DNA of 19,529 nt from contig JBDLID010000053.1 of NCBI GenBank assembly GCA_039715055.1, positions 1 to 19,529 on the forward strand, read 5' to 3'. The notes under the pieces were generated by a model. The model searched no databases. It was not told the DNA's origin and worked only from the letters and a program-made list of their open reading frames with translations. The position numbers and the translations under genes are program-made. Below, piece after piece: positions 8,004 through 14,709 of this stretch (position 1 is its first letter; every line of letters begins with the position of its first letter). This DNA comes from JBDLID01 sp039715055 (GTDB lineage: Bacteria; Desulfobacterota; Desulfobulbia; Desulfobulbales; Desulfocapsaceae).

Positions 8004-9344
8004 ATGACCGATTTTGCCAAAAGACGCTGGGCCAATATTGCGGCCGGTGCCCTTCTTCTCTTCATCATTGCCAGGTGGTTCCGCCTGGTTGACCTTTACA
8101 GCGTCAATATCCTGTTCCTCGATCAGTGGGATTTCATGGAGGGGCTGTTCAGTGACCACGGTCTCTGGGAGCTTTTCACCTGGCAGCATGGTCCCCATCG
8201 TCAGGGAGTCGGTTTTTTTCTGACCAGGGTTGTGGCTGAGTTGTCATCATGGGATACCCGGGTTGAGTCCTATGTGATCGGTTCTGTGGTCTGTGTTGCA
8301 GGCCTGTGCGCCTTCCTTATTAAATTAAGGGCCTGCGGCCGCTACCAGCCGGTAGATATTTTCATCGGCCTGCTCTTCCTTTCACCACTGTATGCCGGTC
8401 TGTGGGCCAATACCCCGAATCTCTCCCACGGCTCAGTACCGTTGCTGCTCATCACCCTGTTTGGCCTCAGCTGGTTGAGCAAGAGCCTTCTCCTTCGCTA
8501 CACCCTGGCGGTATTGCTCAATTTCATGGCCATTTATACCGGCTTCGGTATTTTTTTAGGGCTGATCACGCCGCTGCTTTTTCTGTCCGAGGCTGTTCTG
8601 GCCCTTGGCAAAAATGATCGAAGACGATTGTGGCTTGCAATAGTGTTTGGCCTGGTCGCAGTCCTTTCCCTGGCCTCTTTTTTCATTGACTACACATTTA
8701 AGAGCGCTGCGCCGGGGTTTATTTTTCCTCATCCCTATCCGTTTATTTACGTCAAGTATATCTTCGTCAATTTCTCGGCTTTCTGCGGGGTACGTGGGGC
8801 CTGGCCGGTGTCGTACCTGTGTGGCGGCTTCATTGTTCTGGTTATGGGGTTGGTTGTTGCTGCCGCCGCCGCCTCATTATGGAGGAACAGGCAGGGCGCT
8901 GATAATAAACAGGCTGGAGTCCAGCAGATTCTAATCGTCCTGATTCTTTTCAGTCTCCTCTTTTCCCTGAATCTGGCATTCGGCAGGGTCTTTCTGGGCC
9001 TGGAAACGGCTCGTTCTTCCCGCTATCTGCCCTATCTTGTTCCCGGCTTTTTTGCGATTTATCTCTTTGCAGTGACCCGTAGACTCAATTTAACAACACC
9101 ACTTTCCGTCTGTCTGGTTCTCTTTTTTGCCACTACTTTTTCCCTTGGAACCACTGAAAGGCAACGTTTTGAAAATTACAGCACCGGCCGCACGAAGTGG
9201 AAAAAAAATTACCTGAAGACGGAGAATATTCTTCTCAGTGAGCATTTAAGTCGATTTCCAATCCACCCTAATGCCACTGCTACCCAGCTTCAAAGAAAGC
9301 TCAAGTATCTCAAAAAAAACAAACTTAATCTTTACAAGGAGTAA
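8004..9344 (+). CDS. Polytopic membrane protein, GT-C glycosyltransferase-like
   Basis: This is a 446-residue integral membrane protein with about ten hydrophobic segments and a basic, lysine-rich C-terminal tail. The first segment (about 10-27) is followed by an extracytoplasmic loop containing FLDQWDF (acidic residues Asp40 and Asp43) and HGPHRQG. This placement resembles the acidic first loop of GT-C enzymes that use lipid-linked sugars. Assignment to that superfamily is tentative, and no donor or acceptor can be named. The longest frame starts at a TTG (7998). The ATG at 8004 is preferred because AGGTGG at 7988-7993 then has a 10-base spacer, against 4 for the TTG. The gene stands alone, divergent from the ATP-grasp/swivel operon. 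A mobile element is inserted immediately after its stop codon. Confidence 0.8.
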   Translation: MTDFAKRRWANIAAGALLLFIIARWFRLVDLYSVNILFLDQWDFMEGLFSDHGLWELFTWQHGPHRQGVGFFLTRVVAELSSWDTRVESYVIGSVVCVAGLCAFLIKLRACGRYQPVDIFIGLLFLSPLYAGLWANTPNLSHGSVPLLLITLFGLSWLSKSLLLRYTLAVLLNFMAIYTGFGIFLGLITPLLFLSEAVLALGKNDRRRLWLAIVFGLVAVLSLASFFIDYTFKSAAPGFIFPHPYPFIYVKYIFVNFSAFCGVRGAWPVSYLCGGFIVLVMGLVVAAAAASLWRNRQGADNKQAGVQQILIVLILFSLLFSLNLAFGRVFLGLETARSSRYLPYLVPGFFAIYLFAVTRRLNLTTPLSVCLVLFFATTFSLGTTERQRFENYSTGRTKWKKNYLKTENILLSEHLSRFPIHPNATATQLQRKLKYLKKNKLNLYKE

Positions 9345-9349
9345 CCCTT

Positions 9350-9510
9350 GATGGACTCGTAAAAAGTCCATCACTGACTCAAAGATGGCTAAGTAAAATG
9401 TTTGATATACAAGGCGTGGGTTTTCAACAGGACTTCGGCAATACATATGGTATGTCGAAGGTCTGTTGAAAACCCACAACACAGTAGATCGGACTTTTTA
9501 CGACGCCATC
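9350..9510. mobile_element. MITE-like element with terminal inverted repeats and target duplication
   Basis: The 161-bp segment has 20-bp terminal inverted repeats (9350-9369 and 9491-9510) matching at 18 of 20 positions. It is flanked by direct copies of ACCCTT (9344-9349 and 9511-9516), as expected for a 6-bp target-site duplication. Inside are a perfect 15-bp inverted repeat (9416-9430 / 9463-9477) continuing imperfectly toward a central CATATG, and a 9-bp hairpin at the left end (9349-9357 / 9365-9373). There is no transposase, so it must have been moved in trans. It abuts the stop codon of the membrane protein, the last A of which belongs to the duplication. Open frames crossing it are by-products of the palindrome. 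Confidence 0.75.
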
Positions 9511-9674
9511 ACCCTTCACCGTCTTCGTACTATTCGAGAAGGCCCGGATGGACCAAGTTGGAGTACCGCAGAACAGTTACTACAATGAAAAAAAGGCTGT
9601 CAGGTGGGAATCATCAGAAAAAGCAGAATAACAGCAGCCGCTGGTAGTTCTACAGTCTGGCAGAAAGGTTGGTT

Positions 9675-10514
9675 ATGAAGCATAGGGAAGGAACATTTAC
9701 AGGGTATGGCAACCAGCAGCTGTATTACCAGAGCTGGCACCCGGAGTCTGCAGCAAAGGCGGTACTGGTTTTTGTACACGGCCTGGGAGAACACAGCAGT
9801 CGCTACATGAACCTGGTCAGGCCCCTCATTCCAAGGGGCTACGCACTGTACGGTTTTGATCACAGGGGGCATGGCCGTTCATCCAGCTACCACTGTGCCC
9901 ATGTCAATGACTGGTCGGAATACCGCTTCGATGTGAAGAGTTTTGTCGCATTTGTTTCGAATCAGGAGCGATCACTGCCCCTGTTCCTGATGGGCCACAG
10001 TATGGGCGGCCTGATTACGGCAAACTATGTTATTTATCATCCGGAGGGTCTGCAGGGGGTTGTGCTTTCCGCGCCACCTTTAGGTGATGTGGGAGTCTCT
10101 CCTCTGCTTCGGGCTTTTGGCCGGCTTGCAGCATTGATGAAACCGGATTTTGCCGTTGGCAACGGCCTGGATGTCAATGGTATTTCAAGGGACCCGGAGG
10201 CTGTCCGACTCTACCGGGAAGATCCGCTGATCCATGATCGGGTATCCATGCGCTGGAGCGTCGAGTTTTTCAAGGCCATTGACTGGACAAAGAACCATAC
10301 CGCGGAGTTTAAACCACCTCTGCTGACTATTCACGGAGAAGGTGACACCCTGGTGCCGATGAGTGGCAGCCGGGCCTTCTTCGAAAAGGTTGACCATCGG
10401 GATAAAACCTATATTTCCTACCCGGAAGGGTACCACGAAAGTCTCAATGATCTCCATCATCAACAGGCTGCAGACGATATTGTCAACTGGCTGGACAATC
10501 ATCTGGAGCAGTAA
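9675..10514 (+). CDS. Alpha/beta hydrolase, monoacylglycerol lipase / lysophospholipase type
   Basis: This 279-residue cytosolic-looking serine hydrolase has no signal peptide. It belongs to the family that cleaves monoacylglycerols and lysophospholipids. The oxyanion region is VHGLGEHSSRY (about 35-45), and FDHRGHGRS (about 61-69) is typical of this group. The nucleophile elbow is GHSMGG with Ser109. The triad is completed by Asp224 in GEGDTLVP and His254 in GYHESLND, so it should be active. The length matches the family. The open frame can be extended to TTG 9669, but AAAGG (9664-9668) lies 6 bases before the ATG at 9675, fixing the start. It is monocistronic on the plus strand, convergent with the sensor kinase at 10594. 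The 160 bases between the mobile element and this gene show no clear promoter or gene. Confidence 0.92.
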   Translation: MKHREGTFTGYGNQQLYYQSWHPESAAKAVLVFVHGLGEHSSRYMNLVRPLIPRGYALYGFDHRGHGRSSSYHCAHVNDWSEYRFDVKSFVAFVSNQERSLPLFLMGHSMGGLITANYVIYHPEGLQGVVLSAPPLGDVGVSPLLRAFGRLAALMKPDFAVGNGLDVNGISRDPEAVRLYREDPLIHDRVSMRWSVEFFKAIDWTKNHTAEFKPPLLTIHGEGDTLVPMSGSRAFFEKVDHRDKTYISYPEGYHESLNDLHHQQAADDIVNWLDNHLEQ

Positions 10515-10593
10515 CAGATGGTGCCGGCAGAGGGGAGAACCGGGGGAAAAATGCCGGAGGGAAGGTTGTGGTGGGTTGATGTGAGGCTGCAGG

Positions 10594-12399
10594 TCAGCTG
10601 GTGAGTGTTGCCTTTACGGCACGGCCGAGCTGATCGGCGGAGTATGGTTTTTTGATGAACTCGCCGGCGCCGAGCTTGAGCGTAGCCCTGACGTCATCAC
10701 TTTCCGAAAATCCGCTGGCAATGATGGCCCTTTGACCCGGAAACAGTTTGAGGATCTCTTCATACGTTTTTCGGCCATTGATGCCAGGCTCCATGAGCAT
10801 ATCCAGTATCAGCAGGTCTACCCGTGTTTTTTTGATAAACTCAATGGCCTGCTCGCCTGAGGGGACACAGTCAACGGTATAGTTCAGATCCCGCAGCATG
10901 TGGCCGGCAAGGTCGCAGAGCTGTTTTTCGTCATCCACCACCAGTATATGTTCCTTATTGCCGACAAGTCGTTCCTCGCGGGTTTCCTGTTCCTCTACCA
11001 CCTCTTTTTCCACACCGACAGGGAAGCAAAGGCGGAACCGTGTTCCCCCGTTGTCGTTTTCGACCAGAACCCTGCCTCCGTGGTCATCCATGGTGTTCCA
11101 GACAACTGTAAGACCAAGTCCTGTTCCGCTCCTGCCCATTGTTTTTTTGCTGTAGAAGGGGTCAAAAATGTGTTTCAGGTCCTTATCTGAAATGCCGGGG
11201 CCTGTATCCAGCACGCTGAGACATACATAGTCGCCTTTTTTCAGCCCGTAACGTTTTTCAGACTTGTCGATTTGGTGATTGCGGACGGTTATGGTTACGG
11301 TTCCCGGGCCGACAATGGCCTCGGCACCATTCGTAACCAGGTTCATGATGCATTTTTTGACATGTACCGGAGAGCAGAATATCCAGCCGGTTTCGGCCTC
11401 AAACTCTGACTTAAAGGTAATCCGGGGATACAGGGACTGAAGCTTGTTAAACTCGGGTGAACTCAGATATTCTTTAACCATCCGGTTGAGATTGTGGTCT
11501 TCCTTGATCGTTGCGGCACCGCGAGCAACTGTCAGCAGATCTTCAATAATAAGCGCCGCCCTGTTGCCGGAGTCCTGAAGTGCCTCCACATATTGCCTGA
11601 GTTCACTGTCTTCGGGCAGTTTTTTGAGGATAACATGGGGGTATCCGACAATTCCTCCAAGAATATTATTGAGATCGTGCGCCACTCCGCCAACCATCAG
11701 GCCGATGGATTCCATTTTTTTTGCCTGGTTCAGCTGGTCGGTCAGTTTGGCCTTGTCCTTCTCACTCTGGCGACGTTCTTCGATATGGATTTTCAGGTTC
11801 TGTTCGTTGGTTTCCAGGTTCTTGATAAGCAACCGCTGCCTGAAGGCGAGAATGGTGGTGACACCAAGGCTGAGAAGGGCTGAAGCGGTAAGTGACAGAT
11901 AAAAGAGCTGCCATTGTTTTTTGGTGGCACGCTGCTGAGCATAGAGCTGTTTGACCTCGATATTGATATTTTTTTCTATTTTTTCAAGCTCAATAAAAAT
12001 TCTCTGGTAATTTCCTCGAATATTTGACAGCGGCCCCTTCTGAAGCCCGTATCCGTTTATCTCCAGGAGCCGGGAGGTCTTTTCGATGATTGGTACAACA
12101 TGCGTGATATACTGGCTGTTGTCGATATAGCCACTGTAGATAAAGCCGAGAGAAGCCTTCATCAGGTTGATGGTTTTACTGACTTTTTCCTGGTCACTTT
12201 GCAGCAGGGCTCTCAGGTAGGTGTCGGCAGCCCTGTGATTCAGGTTGGAAACTTTGATGTGGTGGCGCATCGAGGCACTGACTCGCCTGAATTGGTGAGT
12301 GGCGATTTTCTCCTTCGGAGCCAGGTCGGCAGCATAGATATAAATGGAGAACGATGCCCCCAGAATGGCCAGCAGTACCATGGGGGGGATTAACTTCAT
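10594..12399 (-). CDS. Hybrid sensor histidine kinase with C-terminal receiver
   Basis: The 601-residue protein has a membrane segment near 4-23 and a periplasmic, mostly helical sensor region (about 25-163). A second membrane segment lies at about 165-185, then a coiled coil. The kinase core has the phosphoacceptor motif GVAHDLNN (His241), an N box (Asn357 in NLVTNGAEAI), DTGPGIS (398-404) and GRSGTGLGLT (about 422-431). A C-terminal receiver with VVDDE and phosphoacceptor Asp533 (LLILDMLME) completes it. No DNA-binding or HPt domain is present, so a downstream partner is elsewhere. The frame is open to a GTG at 12444 inside the preceding gene. The ATG at 12397-12399 is preferred: it lies 8 bases after that gene's TAA, has an AGG upstream, and starts a compact N-terminus ahead of the membrane helix. 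It is co-transcribed with the periplasmic protein upstream. Confidence 0.92.
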   Translation of the reverse strand: MKLIPPMVLLAILGASFSIYIYAADLAPKEKIATHQFRRVSASMRHHIKVSNLNHRAADTYLRALLQSDQEKVSKTINLMKASLGFIYSGYIDNSQYITHVVPIIEKTSRLLEINGYGLQKGPLSNIRGNYQRIFIELEKIEKNINIEVKQLYAQQRATKKQWQLFYLSLTASALLSLGVTTILAFRQRLLIKNLETNEQNLKIHIEERRQSEKDKAKLTDQLNQAKKMESIGLMVGGVAHDLNNILGGIVGYPHVILKKLPEDSELRQYVEALQDSGNRAALIIEDLLTVARGAATIKEDHNLNRMVKEYLSSPEFNKLQSLYPRITFKSEFEAETGWIFCSPVHVKKCIMNLVTNGAEAIVGPGTVTITVRNHQIDKSEKRYGLKKGDYVCLSVLDTGPGISDKDLKHIFDPFYSKKTMGRSGTGLGLTVVWNTMDDHGGRVLVENDNGGTRFRLCFPVGVEKEVVEEQETREERLVGNKEHILVVDDEKQLCDLAGHMLRDLNYTVDCVPSGEQAIEFIKKTRVDLLILDMLMEPGINGRKTYEEILKLFPGQRAIIASGFSESDDVRATLKLGAGEFIKKPYSADQLGRAVKATLTS

Positions 12400-12407
12400 G
12401 ACAGGAT

Positions 12408-12908
12408 TTACCTGAACTGTACTTCGGTGATCATCCATATCCACTTGGGCAGACTTCGCTTTTTGCTGTAGTTTTTACGGTTCCATCCTGGAAATAATAT
12501 CCTGATGGGACCTTTTTTCTCAAGGGTCATATACTTGTTGCCGCTCTGGGTGGCGATGAGAATTCTCTCCTCAGTCCAGTCCTTCTTGTTAAATGAGAGG
12601 CTGTAGTCGTCAATCGCTTTAAAGGTGACTTCCGTCACTCCCGGTTTGCCAAAGCGGGCTACAAATTCCTCGAGCTTGACTGTTGTAAAGAGTGATTTCT
12701 TTTTGTCGAACGGGTCATAGAGTTCAACATCCAGGGTCCCGACTATTTCAATGTCTTTTGCCGTAATCTGTTCGGCAATCTCCTGGGCGACTGCACCTTT
12801 CAGTGTAATCTGCAACATTTCATCCTCTGCTGAGTGCAGGCCGGTAACGGAAAAGAGAAAAATAAAACCGGTTAGCGCAATATGCCTGAGGGCGTTTTGC
12901 AGACTCAT
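12408..12908 (-). CDS. Periplasmic protein resembling the molybdopterin-oxidoreductase fold
   Basis: This 166-residue protein has a signal peptide (charged start, hydrophobic 10-22, likely cleavage after HSA near 26), so it acts in the periplasm. The pattern VKLEEFVARFG...VTFKAIDDYSLSF...ILIATQSGNKYM...KKGPIRILFPGWN resembles the C-terminal half of small sulfite-oxidase/YedY-type molybdopterin domains. The usual cofactor-ligating cysteine is not evident, since mature cysteines are absent, so it is probably a non-enzymatic binding version. It precedes the hybrid kinase by 8 bases and probably supplies it with a periplasmic signal; this is inference. The start is secure: GGAGGTG (12914-12920) is 5 to 7 bases before the ATG. 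A good promoter lies at 12952-12980. The family call is from memory of the motif pattern and needs a profile search. Confidence 0.7.
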   Translation of the reverse strand: MSLQNALRHIALTGFIFLFSVTGLHSAEDEMLQITLKGAVAQEIAEQITAKDIEIVGTLDVELYDPFDKKKSLFTTVKLEEFVARFGKPGVTEVTFKAIDDYSLSFNKKDWTEERILIATQSGNKYMTLEKKGPIRILFPGWNRKNYSKKRSLPKWIWMITEVQFR

Positions 12909-12951
12909 ACAGTCACCTCCACAGTTTTGGTATTAGGGAAAATTGTATATG

Positions 12952-12980
12952 ACTATATTCAATGCAGTCGCAGATGTAAA
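12952..12980 (-). promoter_or_regulatory. Sigma-70-type promoter of the periplasmic protein / hybrid kinase operon
   Basis: On the minus strand TTTACA (12975-12980) and TATAGT (12952-12957) are separated by exactly 17 bases. Each box matches consensus at five of six positions. Transcription would begin near 12945, giving a leader of about 37 bases with the strong ribosome site at 12914-12920. The rest of the 12909-13136 gap shows nothing else convincing. Confidence 0.6.
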
Positions 12981-13136
12981 ATGTAAATCGTCTGTGTCTG
13001 TTTTCCCTCTTCAACTGTATGTGAAATCTGACCCGCTGGTCAAGTACTGACGGTCCGAGTCCGGAAACATCAAATATAATATTCGGTAATTTTTTCAGTA
13101 TTTTCAGTTCGCAAGCAGCTGTCGGTCAATGTGTGA

Positions 13137-13763
13137 TCAAGCGCTGTAATCAAAGGCCAGGGCCTCACGGATTTGTCCGCGGGGGCCTCGCACATTACAG
13201 TTGATAAAGGTGGTTCCGTTGGCAATCACACCGTTGTGATTATGGATGTGACCGAAGATGTGATATCGCGGTTTGACTCGATGGACAGCCTCAAGGAGAT
13301 CGGAGCAGCCGTGACCGATGGACTGATCCTCGTCCATGACCCCGACCGGCGGGGTGTGAGTGACCAGGATATTGACATCATGGGGGATCTTCTCCCATTT
13401 GCTGCGCAGGGGAGTTCCTCGCGGCAGGGCAAAGGCTGCACAGGCACGATGATTGAAAACCGGCTGCCAGGGAGCGCCGTAGATCTTGATACCCTGTACT
13501 GTAATATGATCGTCCTCAAGGTAAATCGCATTGGACAGGAGCTCCCGGGCCTGTTTTTTATTTTCCGAGAGCAGCAGGTCGTGGTTGCCGCCGATGACAA
13601 TTTTATACGGGTGGGGCAGGGTGGCGAGAAAACGGTTGAAGCGAACCGCCTCCTGAACCTCGCGGCAGCGTGACATGTCGCCGGCAAAGATGAGAAGGTC
13701 GCCATGGGGGATAGGGACCTCCTCGTGCATACTGTGGGAGTCACTGAAGCAAACGATTTTCAT
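13137..13763 (-). CDS. Calcineurin-like metallophosphoesterase
   Basis: This 208-residue cytosolic enzyme of the metallophosphoesterase superfamily hydrolyses phosphoesters with a two-metal centre. The metal-binding motifs are complete and in order: FSDSH (Asp8, His10), AGDMS (Asp29), GGNHD (Asn60, His61), THTPP (His136) and GHIHNH (His172, His174). The overall pattern resembles the MPPED1/MPPED2-like group of single-domain phosphodiesterases, but the substrate is unknown. It is the last gene of the minus-strand run after the NYN protein, with an 85-base gap. No clear Shine-Dalgarno precedes the ATG, although the start fits the family because the first beta strand begins at once. RNA-related substrates are suggested only loosely by its neighbour. 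Confidence 0.92.
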   Translation of the reverse strand: MKIVCFSDSHSMHEEVPIPHGDLLIFAGDMSRCREVQEAVRFNRFLATLPHPYKIVIGGNHDLLLSENKKQARELLSNAIYLEDDHITVQGIKIYGAPWQPVFNHRACAAFALPRGTPLRSKWEKIPHDVNILVTHTPPVGVMDEDQSIGHGCSDLLEAVHRVKPRYHIFGHIHNHNGVIANGTTFINCNVRGPRGQIREALAFDYSA

Positions 13764-13848
13764 GGTCGTGCAGGGAGTTGTTGTGCGGGAAGCGCAAAGG
13801 ACGGTTGTGGACGAAAGGAGAGCGAGCTGAGGCGCTGTTTATAAACTC

Positions 13849-14613
13849 TTAAAGATCTTCAATGGAGCGGATATCTACAGCCTCGGTACGGTTGTTCTCA
13901 GAGTTTTTGACAATACGAAATTCAAAAATGTTGTTTGGGTTGAGAAAACCGTTGTCATTGGCCGTATTCGATTTCGAACAGTGAAAGAAAACAGTGGTCG
14001 GGGACAGTCCGTCATCCTCCTGGATGTAATAGCGCATGAAGCCGAAACCACGGTCCGGGTTGTAGTTCACCACAGTGCCGCGCTGTCGCTCCTCGTCCTC
14101 TGCTGCAGCGATCGGCAGGAGGCCGGGGACGAGAAAACCGGAGAGGTAGCTGTCAGCCGCCTCTTTGAGGTCGCCCGCGACATTGTTAAAGCCGATGACC
14201 TCCACCCGGCAGCCCATGTTCTGCAGGGCCAGCACCAACCGGATAAAGTCGGAGTCACCGGTCAACAGCAGGATGCGGTCCAGGTTGCGGGCCTGGAGCA
14301 GGGCATCGATGGCGAGATCCATGTCGGCGTTGGCCTTGGTGGTGAGGATGCCCTCATCATCAACAAAATGTTTGACATACTTCTTGATGACCTTGAAACC
14401 GCACTGCCTGAGGATGTCATGATAACGGTACAGCTTCTGGCGGTAGTCACGGTCTTCCTTGGTGCGTTCCCGGTCCTCGGCCAGGTAGGAGTTGGCACGC
14501 AGCATCACCGAGTTGCCGCGATTGGCAAGATCCACCAGCACGTCATAACGCATGCCATATCCGCCACAGAGACGAATGTTCTCGGCATCCACATAAATTC
14601 CCGTCTTCAACAT
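13849..14613 (-). CDS. NYN (PIN-like) ribonuclease domain fused to a cold-shock domain
   Basis: Residues 1-165 form a NYN/LabA-type (DUF88) nuclease domain. The acidic residues expected for metal-dependent RNA cleavage are visible: Asp9 and Asn12 in VDAEN, Asp97 and Asp99 in ANADMDLAID, and Asp120/Asp122 in TGDSDF. Residues from about 177 resemble a cold-shock RNA-binding fold, with GTVVNYNPDRGFGFM (RNP1-like) and VFFHCS (RNP2-like), so the protein probably binds and cuts single-stranded RNA. It follows guaA on the same strand. The 96-base gap is made almost wholly of 7-bp repeats, and the only Shine-Dalgarno candidates (TAGGG and AAGGG) lie inside that repeat. The initiator ATG at 14611-14613 leads directly into the first beta strand, as expected. 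Confidence 0.85.
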   Translation of the reverse strand: MLKTGIYVDAENIRLCGGYGMRYDVLVDLANRGNSVMLRANSYLAEDRERTKEDRDYRQKLYRYHDILRQCGFKVIKKYVKHFVDDEGILTTKANADMDLAIDALLQARNLDRILLLTGDSDFIRLVLALQNMGCRVEVIGFNNVAGDLKEAADSYLSGFLVPGLLPIAAAEDEERQRGTVVNYNPDRGFGFMRYYIQEDDGLSPTTVFFHCSKSNTANDNGFLNPNNIFEFRIVKNSENNRTEAVDIRSIEDL

Positions 14614-14709
14614 CCCTTAAACCCTACACCTTATACCTTTCATCCTGCACCCTAAACCCTCTGCCCTAAACCTTAAACCCTATACCCTATACCCTATACC
14701 TTTCCCTTA
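14614..14709 (-). repeat. Degenerate 7-bp tandem repeat between guaA and the NYN gene
   Basis: Read on the minus strand, the whole gap follows a 7-base period with consensus close to TAGGGTW. It contains about 13 units, including runs of TAGGGTA and TAGGGTT and variants such as TAAGGTT and GAGGGTT. The unit resembles plant-type telomere repeats (TTTAGGG), although similarity by descent is not implied. The array begins 2 to 3 bases after the guaA stop and ends at the initiator of the NYN gene, so every possible ribosome site of that gene is a repeat unit. Confidence 0.85.

Noticed and set aside
9402..9647. 81-codon open frame crossing the inverted-repeat element
   Set aside because: It follows from the palindrome being stop-poor in several frames on both strands. 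It has no ribosome site and no domain.
9585..9647. 20-codon basic mini-ORF before the hydrolase
   Set aside because: No ribosome site precedes it, the composition is low-complexity, and no similarity was recognised. It is indistinguishable from chance.
10515..10593. Terminator between the convergent hydrolase and hybrid kinase genes
   Set aside because: The region is G-rich with scattered CCGG motifs, but no stem followed by a T run could be drawn on either strand.
14614..14709. CRISPR array or telomere
   Set aside because: The unit is only 7 bp with no spacers, and the array lies inside an ordinary gene run, so it is a degenerate tandem repeat.
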